From Adiantum capillus-veneris (lineage: Eukaryota > Streptophyta > Polypodiopsida > Polypodiales > Pteridaceae), in assembly GCA_014529385.2 (NCBI GenBank), contig CM043961.1:10902478-10962477 (forward strand): a stretch of 60,000 nucleotides of DNA, written 5' to 3'. The position numbers were made by a program, and so were the translations under genes. Every line of letters starts with the position of its first letter. Position 1 is the stretch's first letter. Under the pieces are notes generated by a model. That model worked only from the letters and a program-made list of their open reading frames with translations, ran no database searches and was not told the origin of the DNA. Shown here piece by piece: positions 1 to 13,419 of this stretch.

Positions 1-194
1 GGCTGTAGGTTAAAGAAATATCTTCTTCCATTGACACTAGAAGAACTCCAAACAATACATGCAACAGACCAACAAAGAAGTCAGGCCCATGATATTCAGG
101 AACAGGCACTGCAAGAAGCCAAGATTAGAATATTAAAGCGGAAGGAGCGGGCAAACCCTCAAAGAAATAACCAACATAATAATTGTACCAATTC

Positions 195-660
195 CTCGCC
201 AATCGCATCCATAAAAATGGAGATCTACAAATTGTGTTGCAACTTGACGATGGTACCACCGAGCACGCATTAGAGGAAACTGGGGCAAGAACAAATGTTG
301 TCAACTACTACACCTTTATGAAATTAACAAAAGAACCTCTGATGACAAATACTATTGGGTTCAAAGTGGCAAACAAAGGAACAATGAACATCTTGGGACA
401 TGTAAATTTATCAATAACTATTGATGGAACAATTTATCCTCATTAGTTTCATGTGGTCTAAAATACAGATCTTAACAAAGTGGTTATTTTGGGAGTGCCG
501 TGGATGCGCACTTATCAAGACACACCAAATTGGCAAGATAATACCTTACAACTCATGGTAGATGACAACTCTTTCGCTACACCATTTGTACAATTAGACT
601 ACATATGGGAACCTCTCCAATCAACACCTGCTCCAATCCAGCGATGTTCTAGTGGTTAGG
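195..660 (+). pseudogene. Degenerate retropepsin (aspartic protease) of an LTR retroelement
   Basis: Translation on the + strand gives a retropepsin-like fold: LQIVLQLDDGTTEHAL, then EETGARTNVV where an intact enzyme would have D-S/T-G-A, then LGHVNLSITIDG, a stop near 443, and downstream VVILGVPWMRTYQ, which resembles the ILG-x-PW motif closing these domains. The catalytic Asp is replaced (E-T-G) and the frame has stops, so the domain is dead. There is no reverse transcriptase nearby. The family assignment rests on the motif order only; which lineage it came from cannot be told. The remaining ORFs out to 1180 are low-complexity and unassigned. Confidence 0.5.
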
Positions 661-1785
661 AAAATTTGGGTAAAGGAGTCCATTATGCAAACCCATCCAA
701 AGGATGTCAAAACAAAAAGGCACTACAAGTCTACACACGCAGCATCAACCAAACCCAACCCTCAACAAACCACCCAAGGCTTTTGTCAAGCAAACACGGT
801 CTATCCAATCACACCATTGACAACCAAAAGACATCATTTGGATATGGAAACAAAAACCAACTTGCTCACTAGATGACTTGAATCTGAAGTCAACATCAAA
901 GCAATTTCAGTGGCATCCAAAACAATGCCCTCAATCAAAAGACAATGCAGTGTCACAACTTCTAGATGCCACAATCAAAGAACGAGCGCGTCTTCTACAA
1001 CTACTTTTGTTTGGACCACGTAGCTTCAACCTAACCTCATCATCAAAAGCCCCTAAATTTGTTTTTCAGAACCCATATCTTCCACAACACTTTGTTATCC
1101 CATGCATATCTTCAATTTGCATCATAGAGTCACAATATACGGCTATGCATAGACACTTACTTCGTACCCATGCACTTTGACACATGTTCGTCTGGGATGA
1201 CTCACTATAGGAAGGGGAAAAAACATAGCAAGATACTCATCATTTTGTATATATTATTTACTTTACTTTTCTTTTTCTTTTTCTTTTCCTTGAATAGTTT
1301 TTTAGAGCTTTTAAACCATTAGCAGGCATAATCATGAGCCATAGTGACACCATCTAAATGCAGGGTTAAGAATATGTATATATGAGTGATTACAATAATT
1401 TTAGCAAAATTTTAACCAATTAATAATAATTGTGGGTAATTTTCTTTTAATTTTAGAACTAAAAAGCTAAAAAGGACAAATAATCAACAAAAATTAATAA
1501 GCTGAGCCAGGAAAGTCGGAATCGACTTTTGAAAGCAAACGCCAAAGCAAAAGCTTCGAGCATTGCAAATATGAAAAGGTTTGGCACATGATGGATTTTA
1601 AGCCAACTTCTAAGGATCAAAATTGCAGATTAAAGGCCATTTGTCGATCGACAATCAAAATGGAGAACGGATTGAATTGTAGGTGATATGAACATCAAGA
1701 TATGATCAATGGAGGTGAGTATGAATTGGGCATTCCGGGTAGATATGGAACATATAGTCAAATGGGGCAAAATAAGCTCATTTGC

Positions 1786-1788
<3 letters not shown>
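661..1788. other. Intergenic stretch, no gene seen
   Basis: Short open frames only, none with recognisable motifs. Sequence becomes AT-rich after 1200, including a T/C-rich run near 1265-1290. A possible trailing part of the upstream retroelement relic, but no LTR end could be placed. Confidence 0.5.

Positions 1789-1875
<87 letters not shown>
1789..1875 (+). repeat. (GA)n microsatellite, about 43 units
   Basis: Uninterrupted GA dinucleotide tract of 87 bp. It creates spurious RERERE and SLSLSL open frames on both strands that should not be called as proteins. Confidence 0.95.
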
Positions 1876-1877
<2 letters not shown>

Positions 1878-2170
1878 ATAGAATCATAGAGTTTCTTGCT
1901 TTGGTTTTGCCTGCTGTGACCACCTCGGTAGCTCTTACTCCACCAAATTTGATAGGTATGATCATTAACCCTACAAGAACAATTGTTTATGCTCCACACT
2001 GCACCAACATTACCAAAATAGCAAATCAGAGTAGATCAAAGTCAATTTTTTTTGCAATTTTCCAAAGCCAATGGGGGGGTTTAAAACTTGCCCAAAACAA
2101 GAAACTTTCTTTAGTAGACCCCTTATAACTGGCAGAATCACTGCATGCAAAAACAGTTGCAAAAGGGGTT

Positions 2171-3296
2171 GGAACATGGATCGCGATCCATGTTCCCCAA
2201 ACCCTAAAATCAAAGAATTTTGCATAGTGAGTTCCCCATAAGCTAGTAACAACTTCCACTAATTGGAATTGAAAAATTCTTCCCAACATGGATTGGGATC
2301 CATGTATCTTGATGACTAAATCAAGGTAGAAGCTGATCACTAGCTAGAGGATGCAAAAGTATAACTTACCATGCACAAAAAGTCACAGAAAGGGGTCTTA
2401 AGATCATTAAAACCTAATGATTTTTTACCTTTAGTCTGCAAATGGTCATTTGGAAGTAATGACGGGGAAAATGGTCAATAGATCCATAAAAAACATTATG
2501 AAATAGGGTTAGGAGAAGAACATGAAGCTACCCCACTAGCCAGATCAGCAATTGAAACATCTTAAGGCTTTATTTGAAAGCATCCTAAAACAAGAGGGAG
2601 TGCGGAAGAGGGTGAACACAAGCATTAGGGAGATATGACACTAAAGGTCTAATTAGGGGCAAAGAAAAGCAAAATAGTACCTACAAAGTCGTGCAAATTG
2701 CCTGGATCAATTTTCCCCTTCAGGTGAATTCTGAAATTGATGGAAGTTGGTGGGGGGATAGGGAAAACCGTGGTTTTCAGGCACAAATCATCCAAAGTCA
2801 AGGCATTATCAGATGTCATCCAAAGGAAGTGCCCAAAAGTTGTTCCTGAAAAACCAATATGGTCAAGACAAGGAAAACATGACCATAAACTGGGAAATTT
2901 ATTAAACATAGGAAAAACAAGTCCAAATTTGAAAAAATTTCACCAGTGTCCTAGAAATACCTATAGGAATATGTGTGCAAAAGGCTACCCCAATATCCTT
3001 CCCAACATGGATCGCGATCCATGTACCTTTCTGCCCAATCAGAGAAAAATTTACATCATTTGGCTCATAATACTAAAGAAGGTCTAGCCATGAAGTATCA
3101 ATTCATTTGGATTCCAAAATCCACATCAAAACGCCAAATTTCTATAACTCTGAGGATAATTACCAAGAATTGACCTAAGTACCAAACCAATGATCCAAAT
3201 CCCAAAAAAATTGGACCACGGCACCACCTTGATGATCCCTACCACCTGGTATCACCAGATCTTCAAAATGTGTCCCAACATGGATCGCGATCCATT
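2171..3296. repeat. Four dispersed copies of an 18-bp palindrome
   Basis: CATGGATCGCGATCCATG occurs exactly at 2175-2192 (there extended to a 26-bp perfect palindrome, 2171-2196) and at 3006-3023. Variants lie at 2287-2304 (centre TGGG instead of CGCG) and 3279-3296 (last base T). The last three share flanks, cccaa before and ta/cctt after, so they are parts of a longer repeated segment. No gene is seen between 1876 and 3500. Confidence 0.85.
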
Positions 3297-3503
3297 TACC
3301 TTTGTGCTAGATTTCATAAGTGATCTCATGTCCTTGTGACTATAGTAACCCTAGATGCACTGGTGAAGTTTGGCCAAATTTGGGGTAGTTTTGACAAAGT
3401 TATGCTCATTTATCATTTTATGGTCAAGTTTGTGTTTTTTTCAACTTTTCGACAGTTTTTGATCATTTGCTAAACCTATTTTCAATCTGAAACTGGCCTC
3501 AGG

Positions 3504-6500
3504 ATGTCCCAAAGAAAGGCACAAAGGGAGTGGGAAGTGGATCCATACGAGATCACGGAAATATCCTCAAATGAGAAAGCTCATATCATAGAACAGGCGC
3601 TAGAAACAATACCTGCAAACATATTCATTGGAAAGTTTCAAGCAGTAGACGAAGAGATAGTAAAGGCCACCGTTTTTCCAAGGGAATTGTGGGCATTACA
3701 CCAGAGGTGCGAAGTAGTAGCAGGGGCCAGGTGTCTACAACTAGATAGTTTTCTATGACTACCTCCATGGGGAACATATTTTAGAAGAGCACATGAACTC
3801 ATCAGCTCTATTCAGTACAATGGAGAAGCCACCCTTATAGACAAATACGGATCTACGTTCAAGGTTAAAATCACTTCGGAGATAATCAACAAAGCTCTCC
3901 ACCTATAGCAGGGAGCACACAATCTATTGCAAAAGACCAAAGCAATAGATAATGACAAAGCATTTCTAAAGCAAAGAGAACACAAATTGACCTATCAAGA
4001 CTTGATCTACTCAGAGACAAAACTGACGTTGTGCCTCATATCGCAACATTTTAAGGTACAAAAGCCACCATGATACACTGAACCACTTTTGCACATGGCA
4101 GTAGTGATGGCAATGGGTTTAGTGGAAAGAAGAGTAATCAGCTCTGTGACTTTGGCAACTACCTACTTGACAACATAGTGGAATCAAATATCAAGGGTAG
4201 CCAAAAGAGCAAGAATTACATGAATGTTGGACCAATGCTGACTAGAATTGCTTACCAAGCGTTGATGAGCTACCACCTGTGAAAGCACAATTGGATTTGA
4301 TCCACAAATCAAAAAGAGCAGTAAAGCCGGTGGCAGGACCATCAAGAAGGCCACAACCGAAGATCAAACAAACGAGGCAAAGCTCAAGGAGACATGACAC
4401 TGACAGGAAGACGGAATCAAAGGCACCAATCAGAGAAGAAGATGGGTCAAGAGAAAGAGAAACTCCTTCAGAATATCAGCCTTTAGATGAGGAACATGCA
4501 AGTGAATTTTCACTTAGACACATAAAATTGAAGAAGAGGTCAACTCGGGTGGCAGAGGCAATCCCCATCACTCAAGCCCGAAGAACAATGGAAGAAGCAC
4601 ATGCACAAAGGGAAAGACTCCGCAACAAAAACATGAGGAAAAGAGAAGTCAGGGAACAAAAGCAGATGATGAAAGAGAAGAAGAAGAGGATGTGCCTCTC
4701 AACACATAAAATTAGAAGCTTTGGAAAGGATCAAACAATGGAAAAGAAAGGAAGCAAAGGAAAATCTAAACATTGCCAGCAAAACGGCAACAATTTAGAA
4801 TGAGCTTAAGGGCAAAATGAAACAAAGAGAAAGAGAGGATGCAAAATGGCCACGCGTCGATGATCTCGAATCATCCAACGAATCTACTAAGCAGGGGTTA
4901 AAGTAGAAAACCAAGAAGAGAAAGGTGATCAAGACACCCTTGACCAACAAGAATATAATTTTGAATCACCAAAGAATGAAAAGGTACCTTCAGAGGATGA
5001 AACAAAAAGAAGTGAAGAAGCCTTAGATCTTCCATAACAAATGGTAGACAAAGTGATGTCACAAAAGCAGGCAGTTCAAGAAAAAGAGACAGCACTACCA
5101 GAAATCACTACAACCCAAGCTGCTCATGAAGCACAAAAAACAAAACAAAGAACGAGGGATGATGTTGGTACCTCTGACCATGGCCAAAGAAGTTAGAAAC
5201 AACCAAGATCACCTCGTTTGCAAGCTGTGGTAGAGGAGGAAGCAAAAATGATCAGGACGCTTGACATTGTTGCACATTTAGACCAAATCAAGCTCCAGTT
5301 CCAATGCCAAAGAGCTCTCTACAACTTGCATGAACTAGAGCTAGAGGACACAAAAAAAAGGCAACAAAAGCAGCCGAAAGCAAATTGAAGCTGCAAAACA
5401 AATTCGAGGAATTGCAAAAGGTCCAGTTGCAATTCCAATCAAAATATCAAAGGGAACAAGAGAATGCTGCATATTACTACAATGAAGTCCAACAATTTAA
5501 TGAATCCAACACTACCTGCAGGTTGAGCAACAAAGACTAGATGAGGAGCTAATCAAGGAAAGGGAACAGAGTGAGAAGCTGCAAGAGTCTTATGCGGTGA
5601 CCCGTAAGATTCAGACCCAACTTTTAGCCTTGCAGGAGACAATGAGCTCTACAAGCATGACAGCTAAATCGACCTCGTTGACCAAAGAGGTCTAGGATCC
5701 AAAGGAGGCCCTTGCTCAAGAGAAATATGACAGGCAAATTATGACAACAGGGCATAGAGCATTGCAAAAAGCTAAAGGCAAAGAAATTGAAAATATAAGA
5801 AAGCAGCTGGTAGAGGCAAAGGAAGATTTGGATGCTCTAAGGGCAACATAGGTGAAGCCAATACAAATAGTCCCTGTGGAAGCTGAACAAACAGATGGAC
5901 TGGAACAATTCACTTTGAAGCTCACCACATAGATACGCCAAGTACAAGCACATGAACGACAATGCATGAATCTGAATATCCAACCATAATTGCATCTCGG
6001 ATACTGCAAAAGAAGAAATTCAGTGGTGGATCTCAGAAGTCAAAGACCCTTTACACAAGGAATATTTGCAATATGAGCTCAAGGTGTTGGAGTCAGCAGC
6101 CCTTCTCATGATCACTCTCTACGAAGTGGTGAAAAACCTTAGGCATGAGATGATTGCACTACCACTGATGAGGCAAGAGGCTCTATTATGGAAACAAAAA
6201 ATGCTACCTACCCTTGAGACAAACCACAGAGGAGATTACAAGGATGTTCGTGTCACTGCCATACAGATTCAGACTATCATCGACAATCAACCAATCTAGC
6301 AAAGGAAATGGTTTGAGCAACGCCCAACTGATGAAACATATTATAGAAATGCTCCGTAGCATCTCAGGATTGACCCAACTTATTGTCCCTTCAACAGACG
6401 ACGATCCTAGGAAAGCTTTTATTCATGGCAAAGCAAAAGGACAACAGTTCTGAACTACCTAGTTATAACGAAGCCAAGCAATAACATTCTCCCATCAGAA

Positions 6501-7024
6501 AAGTATATGGTTCAAACGCTTAAAGGAGTCATCAACATAATGAAGGAAATACCAGATCTGGCATGCTAAATGCTAGTGAAGATTGCAAAGATGATAATCA
6601 CCTGCATTATGGCATTCAATGATATAGAAGCAGCGGAGGATCCTTGGCATGTTTTTGTGAAAGGTACAAGAGGGTTCTACTGGAATATGGAAACAAAAAT
6701 TCTCAGAAAAAACGTCATCATGGGATTGTATGCGAGAATCATGTTCTTGCCCTCCCACTACATGCAAACTTTTGACGAGGCATTCATGATAGAATTTTTT
6801 GAAGTCGACTCTTCCATATTTAATCCCCTAAACAAAGAATTACCAACTCGACACATAGCATACAGAGCACTCTCAACAATAATACTTTTAGAGATCTGGC
6901 AACGAAGAAGGAGATCAAGGCAAGGGCACAAAAATTTAGGCGACTCACTGGGACACTGGAAAAGAGGCAGATCAACCACTAAGGTGTCAGTCAAAGGCAA
7001 ATTTCACGAGGACGTGCAATGAAT
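3504..7024 (+). pseudogene. Decayed retroelement-like polyprotein relic
   Basis: A long series of + strand open pieces in shifting frames: 3504-3758 (starts MSQRKAQREWEVDPYEI), a highly charged K/R/E-rich segment 4279-4803, a probable coiled-coil stretch 5240-5990 rich in Q, E, K and L, and a C-terminal piece 6570-7022 with helical, hydrophobic character. Stops separate them. No protease, RT or integrase motif was found. It ends directly before a purine tract and an LTR-like TG start at 7038, which is why I treat it as the internal part of a non-autonomous or badly decayed LTR element. A decayed host gene for a coiled-coil protein is an alternative. Confidence 0.4.
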
Positions 7025-7300
7025 AGGAAGGGGGGGATGTTTGGTGGACACAATGGAATGTCACTTAAAAGGCGTATATACAACAAACTTTGTTGCACTC
7101 AATCATTTTTTCAAAATAAGCGGTGTAATTCTGATAATGAGGATTCTCAAATTGTAATATAATCTATCATTCCCTCTTAATCTCTCTGAGTCTACAAACC
7201 ATGTAAGTGTCTGAATGGCCATGGGAAAGAGTCCCAAGATCTTAAGTCAAAAACCTTAGTTTTGTAAGAAACAACATCATTATCTTTGGAAGTAATTGGA
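7025..7300 (+). mobile_element. Polypurine tract and start of a putative 3' LTR
   Basis: AGGAAGGGGGGGA (7025-7037) is followed at 7038 by TGTTTGGTGGACAC, the usual arrangement of a polypurine tract abutting the TG of a 3' LTR, immediately after the stop of the upstream relic. The LTR end and a matching 5' LTR were not found, so the right boundary given is arbitrary. Sequence from here to about 7900 contains no supported gene. Confidence 0.4.
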
Positions 7301-7908
7301 CGTCGACTGAGAGTTGCCTTGCTGCTACAAACTGTAATCAGTCTTTCTCCTTGTCTGGTAATTAGAATTCGATTCCGAATAGCACATTGTGTTCCCTGTC
7401 TTTTGCTCTTCAATCTAAGTGTAATCATTCTCAATTCTGTTGTGGTTCATGACATCTTGTTTGTGAGATAAATACATTGATTGAGGTCTTAAATGGTTGA
7501 ACCTTGGGAGAGTGTTTCTATGCTTGGGGGGAACCTTTTTGTGTACTTCTGTGTCAGTTTTCTATACATGATTTATGTACCTTCCTAGATCATTGAAAAA
7601 CTTGGTAGGAATATGCCCTTAGGTGTTGTAATACCTCTCCTTAAGTTTTTTTGCATTCCAAATTTGTTTGGATGCCGAAAAGGCGTGATGACCTAGAGCC
7701 GTGAGATTGAACATAGACTAACTTTTTGACTAGGATGTGGTTGATTTGCTTTTGTAGAAGTATGAATAGTCCTTTACGTTCACTTTGGTGAGATTGACAA
7801 TCTCATTAAGCCTCCGTGCCCTATCCCGAGTCACTTTCTTGCATATTGACATTATGTTAGTAACAAAAAGCTATCTTGTAGACAACAGTCACGGCAACCC
7901 GCTAACAT

Positions 7909-8468
<560 letters not shown>

Positions 8469-8511
8469 GATGTCACGGGACAAAAGAAAGCTTAGCTAAT
8501 GAGATTTACAG

Positions 8512-9027
8512 CTACATCTCTATTATGCCGCCCATCACATGATCACACAAACAACTATCACAGTAGAAGCAAGTATTTGGCCGCTCTGCCAAAAGCACGA
8601 TACGAGTCGCCAAGGCTACCCCATACTCCCGAGTGTGGTGAGTACAGTTACAATATCCTCGTAGCTGATGACCATAACTACGGTATAGGAAAATCTTCTG
8701 AGGAGGTAGAAACTGGGCTAGCAGATATAGCCGATCTGAAAAACCAGGCTTTATGGAATGCTCGATATAATAATACTTAGGCCCTAGACCCACTGCTTCA
8801 GTAAACATCGCCAATCGGATATTATTTTTGAAATGTTCACGACCCCAAAGTGTCACTCTGGTCACTCGATCCTGATATGTCCACCACTTTGTTTGAGAAA
8901 CAAAGGTTCCTAGCTGTGGGAATAGATGTTGTTCATAACGGAGTAATGTTGCTCGACGTATAGATTCATTTGACATAAAGAGATGTGCTGTTGCTATGAA
9001 AAGAACCTGGTCATGGCAGTAGGCCAT
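8512..9027 (-). CDS. Unassigned 171-codon open frame
   Basis: An uninterrupted 171-residue frame starting MAYCHDQVLFIATAHLFMSN and rich in aromatic residues, Cys and His in its last third. I recognise no domain, and no promoter or neighbouring exon supports it. It begins 45 bp beyond the compound microsatellite. It may be an exon of a decayed gene or a chance frame; I list it because its length is unusual for this AT-rich sequence. Confidence 0.2.
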   Translation of the reverse strand: MAYCHDQVLFIATAHLFMSNESIRRATLLRYEQHLFPQLGTFVSQTKWWTYQDRVTRVTLWGREHFKNNIRLAMFTEAVGLGPKYYYIEHSIKPGFSDRLYLLAQFLPPQKIFLYRSYGHQLRGYCNCTHHTREYGVALATRIVLLAERPNTCFYCDSCLCDHVMGGIIEM

Positions 9028-9915
9028 AATACACCAAGGATGAAAAATAGATGAAGAATGCCAAACTCAGGAATGATACTCTATACTTGGGGTTTTATAT
9101 TTGACCAACCATCTCTAATAAAAAACTTTTTTAGGAAAGTGTGCCTAATATGGTGGTGTCTCTCACATTTTAAAAGGTTTTTTTTACATTATGGTGCGGG
9201 TGGAAGCCTTGCAGAGGGCATGGATAGCATGTATAAATACCTACTGTATACCCGAGACCTGACACAACTTACAGCACTACCTTCCAATCTTTGATAGTGA
9301 ACTTTCTATAGTGGGATGATACACTCATTTCGTCGTCAGTTTTATCATCTTCTCCCTCCCTACTTTCTACTTCTATTGTCCATACCTCCTGAGAGTCTTC
9401 TTAAGCTCTTGGTACTTCTTCTTTCTCTCCACCATGGTCCATTTAGTTTCTCCAAACTCGTTTAATGCTGGTTCGTTTATTTGTTTAGGTTTTGTTTCAG
9501 ATTTCAATTTTTTGGTTTGTTTTCACAGGTTTTTTATGCTCTTGTGTTTTTTTATCTTAAGCTTTAGAGAACCTTCCAGATATCTTGTCCTTAACACAAT
9601 CTTTAGCTTTTAGAGGCATCAAAAACTATGCTTTTCCCCCTTTTTCTAGGCATAGGGTTCTCTCTTGGTTTGTTTTCAACTCTCTTTTATTGTAGAGTTC
9701 TTGACATCTAGGTATTTTATTTGAAAAATCATAAAACCTAACATTTGCTATCATTTCTTCCTACTCACTTGGGTTGTCAGAGAATTCATTATCCACATCA
9801 TCCTCTTGTTACAAATGCTCTAAGGAGTCATAAAATTCTTTTTCCTCTACTTTGGCACTTGCTAGTGGGTCATCTCTGGGTTCTTCTAGCACTAATCTCA
9901 CATCATTTTCATTTA
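9028..9915. other. Intergenic stretch, no gene seen
   Basis: T-rich + strand sequence with only short open frames. It could be the downstream (C-terminal) remainder of the - strand retroelement relic that follows, but no RT motif is readable. Confidence 0.4.
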
Positions 9916-10603
9916 CTATATTGACATATAGTATGGAGCCACATAACCTTCCTTGTCACAAAATATTGTTGTGGGGCCATCCAAAATAGCATACACATCT
10001 AGGGTTGCTAGAATATGACTCCATTCTAATGGCTCAAGAGCTTCTTCAAGAAAATATTCAAGAACATATTCCTTATCTTCGAGCGTCCTTTCCAAAATAC
10101 ATTCTTCTCGTTTCAAACTCCCACATCGTGATGCACCGCACATCCATAGCACTTTGGGCTTGCCTAACCAAGCTAGAAGCTCTAACCCTGCTATTGTAGC
10201 TGAATCAAACTCCTCCACTGGGGTCCGGTTCATGTCTTTGTAGCTATGGTCTTTAAGGTTTATGTGTGTTGTGGTTTCCATGTGTCTAAGGTATATATGA
10301 TCATATCCCCAGTCTTGAACCATCTTAAGTTGTTGCATAAATGGCCATCCAAATATGATTTCATAATTTTTCTTCTTGTCAAAGTCAACTATGGAAAAGG
10401 TATGTTCATACTCAATGCCACTAACAACCATTTTCTCTAGAAATCCCAGGGGGTTCTCCATGTACCCATCTGCTAGTTGCAATATCATTTTGGTAGCTCT
10501 CAAGGCAAGTTTTTGCCATTTTTTTCATATTTCCTTGGTGGTGATAGCAACACCAACTCCACTATCAAGAATTGCCATGGTTGTTACACCTTGGAATTCT
10601 ATC
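9916..10603 (-). pseudogene. Retropepsin domain of a decayed gag-pol, - strand
   Basis: On the - strand the sequence reads EFQGVTTMAILDSGVGVAI, with the catalytic D-S-G triad intact, followed after one stop by RATKMILQLADGYMENPLGFLEKM and IIFGWPFMQQLKMVQDWG. This is the layout of a retroelement aspartic protease (DSG flap, then I-G-x-P-F). The open part is 195 codons (10503-9916). No RT follows downstream, so the polyprotein is truncated or too decayed to read. A gag remnant lies upstream at 12.4-13.3 kb, separated by a threefold tandem duplication. Confidence 0.6.
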
Positions 10604-12719
10604 AGAAGCATAGTATTCCCATCGTCACCCGCACAATACTCACCAACTTTGTTTAATGGTACGAGTCTTGTGTTCAATTGAGGTATTTTCAAGTTCTCCG
10701 ATCCCTTCTTGAATCTGTGATGTTGGATCTTTTATCCCAAACTTCTCCAACAATTTTCTCACAGTCATCCACATGTTTGGTCTTATCTAGAGGAGCTCTA
10801 CTAGTGTAATACTACAAGTCACATGCGTAGAAAATATGTTTATTAATCCCTTAGAGTCCATAGACTTTCTTGATGAGAGTGTTTGTGATGGCTCTGCCTT
10901 CACATCCGACTTGGCTTCATATTTTCCCATTTATGAGGGTAAGATTTTCAATGATTGAGGTTGACTCTCTAAGGATTGTACTGATCCCTTATCCCCCCAA
11001 TATGAGCAAATATCCAGATCTGCTTGAGATTCTACCTCAAACTCCTCAATTAGTGGAAGAAAAACATCCCTCCCCTTATTGGTTTGGTTGACTCTCTGAC
11101 AACTCTCTCGCATTGTTTCCTTCTTGTATTTGTCTCCAGATCTTGTGTAAGCCTTCATCCTCCCTATAGGCCTCTGGTATCATAGGATGAAAACACTCAA
11201 ATGTATGGCATTCATCACTACCCTTGGCTTTTCTATTTCAATTGTGGAATTCTTGATGGTCCCTTCAATTTCATGCCTAGGTGGGATTATCAGTGTTGGA
11301 GCCAGAAGCATAGTATTCCCATCTTCACCCGCACAATACTCACCAACTTTGTTTAATGGTACGAGTCTTGTGTTCAATTGAGGTATTTTCAAGTTCGCCG
11401 ATCCCTTCTTGAATTTGTGATGTTGGATCTTTTATCCCAAACTTCTTCAAGAATTTTCTCAGGTCGCCCACATGTTTGGTCTTATCTAGAGGAGCTCTAC
11501 TAGTGTAATACTACAAGTCACATGCGTAGAAAATATGTTTATTAATCCCTTAGAGTCCATATCCTTTCTTGATGAGAGTCTTTGTGATGGCTCTGCCTTC
11601 ACATCCGACTTGGCTTCATATTCTCCCATTTATGAGGGTAAGATTTTCAATGATTGAGGTTGACTCTCTAAGGATTGTACTAATCACTTATCCCCCCAAT
11701 ATGAGCAAATATCTAGATCTGCTTGAGATTCTACCGCAAACTCCTCAATTAGTGGAAGAAAAACATCCCTCCCCTTACTGGTTTGGTTGACTCTTTGACT
11801 CAACTCTTTTGCATTGTTTGCTTCTTGTATTTGTCTCCAGAGCTTGAGTAAGCCTTCATCCTCACTATAGGCCTCTGGTATCATAGGATGAAAACACTCA
11901 AATGTATGATGTGTGGCATTCATCACTACCCTTGGATTTTTTATTTCAATTGTGGAATTCTTGATGGTCCCTTCAATTTGATGCCTAGGTGGGATTATCA
12001 GTGTTGGAGCCGGAAGCATAGTATTCCCATCTTCACCCGCACAATACTCACCAACTTTGTTTAATGGTACGAGTCTTGTGTTCAATTGAGGTATTTTCAA
12101 GTTCGCCGATCCCTTCTTGAATCTGTGATGTTGGATCTTTTATCCCAAACTTCTCCAAGAATTTTCTCGCAGTCGCCCACATGTTTGGTCTTATCTAGAG
12201 GAGCTCTACTAGTGTAATACTACAAGTCACATGCGTAGAAAATATGTTTATGAATCCCTTAGAGTCCATATCCTTTCTTGATGAGAGTCTTTGTGATGGC
12301 TCTGCCTTCACATCCGACTTGGCTTCATATTCTCCCATTTTATGAGGGTAAGATTTTCAATGATTGAGGCTGGCTCTCTAAGGATTGTACTAATCCCTTA
12401 TCCCCCCAATATGATCGAATATCCAGATCTGCTTGAGATCTACCTCAAACTCCTCAATTAGTGGAAGAAAAACATCCCTCCCCTTACTGATTTGGTTGAC
12501 TCTGTGAATCAACTCTTTCGCATTGTTTGCTTCTTGTATTTGTCTCCCGAGCTTGTGTAAGCCTTCATCCTCCCTATAGGCCTCTGGTATCATAGGATGA
12601 AAACACTCAAATGTATGATATGCGGCATTCATCACTACCCTTGGATTTTCTATTTCAATTGTGGAATTCTTGATGGTCCCTTCAATTCATGCCTAGGTGG
12701 GATTATCAGTTTTGGAGCT
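10604..12719 (-). repeat. Tandem triplication, ~700-bp unit, inside the retroelement relic
   Basis: Units are about 10604-11303 (700 bp), 11304-12011 (708 bp) and 12012-12719, recognisable by the repeated AGAAGCATAGTATTCCC at 10604 and 11304 and GGAAGCATAGTATTCCC from 12012. Each unit encodes on the - strand the same linker LKIPQLNTRLVPLNKVGEYC that leads into the protease, so two extra copies of the gag-to-protease linker were created. Copies differ at only a few percent of positions by eye, including small indels. Confidence 0.85.
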
Positions 12720-13260
12720 GGAACTTCTATCCAACTCTTTGGCTTGCCTGCTAGTTGCTCTAGCAAAGCTGGGGCAGTTTGGATCGTTTTTTGACATATT
12801 TCCAACCTTTAATTTTTGAACTCCAAGTAAGGATACGTCATCCATTTTTGTTCCTGTTTTGCTTAGTTTGAAGCCGTGATTCATAGGCTTTCATAAGTGC
12901 GTCTAGAGGTTCATTTACCTTTTCAACTAGTACAGATCCCCCCAACTTGCACTCTTTGGTCTCTTTTTCTCATTCAGTTCTTTGGTATCAGGGATTTCCG
13001 AGTCAAGGTTAGTTTGATTCTCTAATCTCTCTAACCTTTCCCTGGTTTGTTTTAACTCTTCCACTAGGGCCATCTGTTCATGTTCCTTCCTAGCTTTCGT
13101 GCATTCCCTCCTAGCTTTCTAGGTGTTTCATTGACTTTTTTGTTCATAACTAGGCGTGTCTATTTTAGGTTCCTCAATTATCGGTTCTTCCCTTGCTTTT
13201 TGAGCTTGCACTCTTGTGATGACCTTTATAGGTATCACCATTTTATTTTTTGAAATGCTA
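12640..13260 (-). pseudogene. Gag-like coiled-coil remnant, - strand
   Basis: Reading the - strand gives charged helical text such as EHEQMALVEELKQTRERLER and LENQTNLDSEIPDTKELNEK, broken by stops, then a piece with LSKTGTKMDDVSLLGVQKLK. Coiled-coil N-terminal regions are usual in plant retroelement Gag proteins, and the piece lies upstream of and in the same orientation as the protease at 10.5 kb. No zinc knuckle was seen. Confidence 0.35.
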
Positions 13261-13419
13261 CTTGATAGGATCGCCCCTAGTATATTTAATATAGTTTTTA
13301 CTGCTTTATTTTGGGTTTTTCAAATAGTCGCTGATCAAACGAGTAATGCCACAATCTAGAAAATACACATTCACTCTCATGATCTCTATGTAAGGATAGT
13401 CTTTGACACTTATCCGTGG

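Noticed and set aside
10604-12719. CRISPR-like or satellite array
   Set aside because: Units are ~700 bp, only three copies, and contain retroelement coding text; this is a local tandem duplication in a eukaryotic genome.
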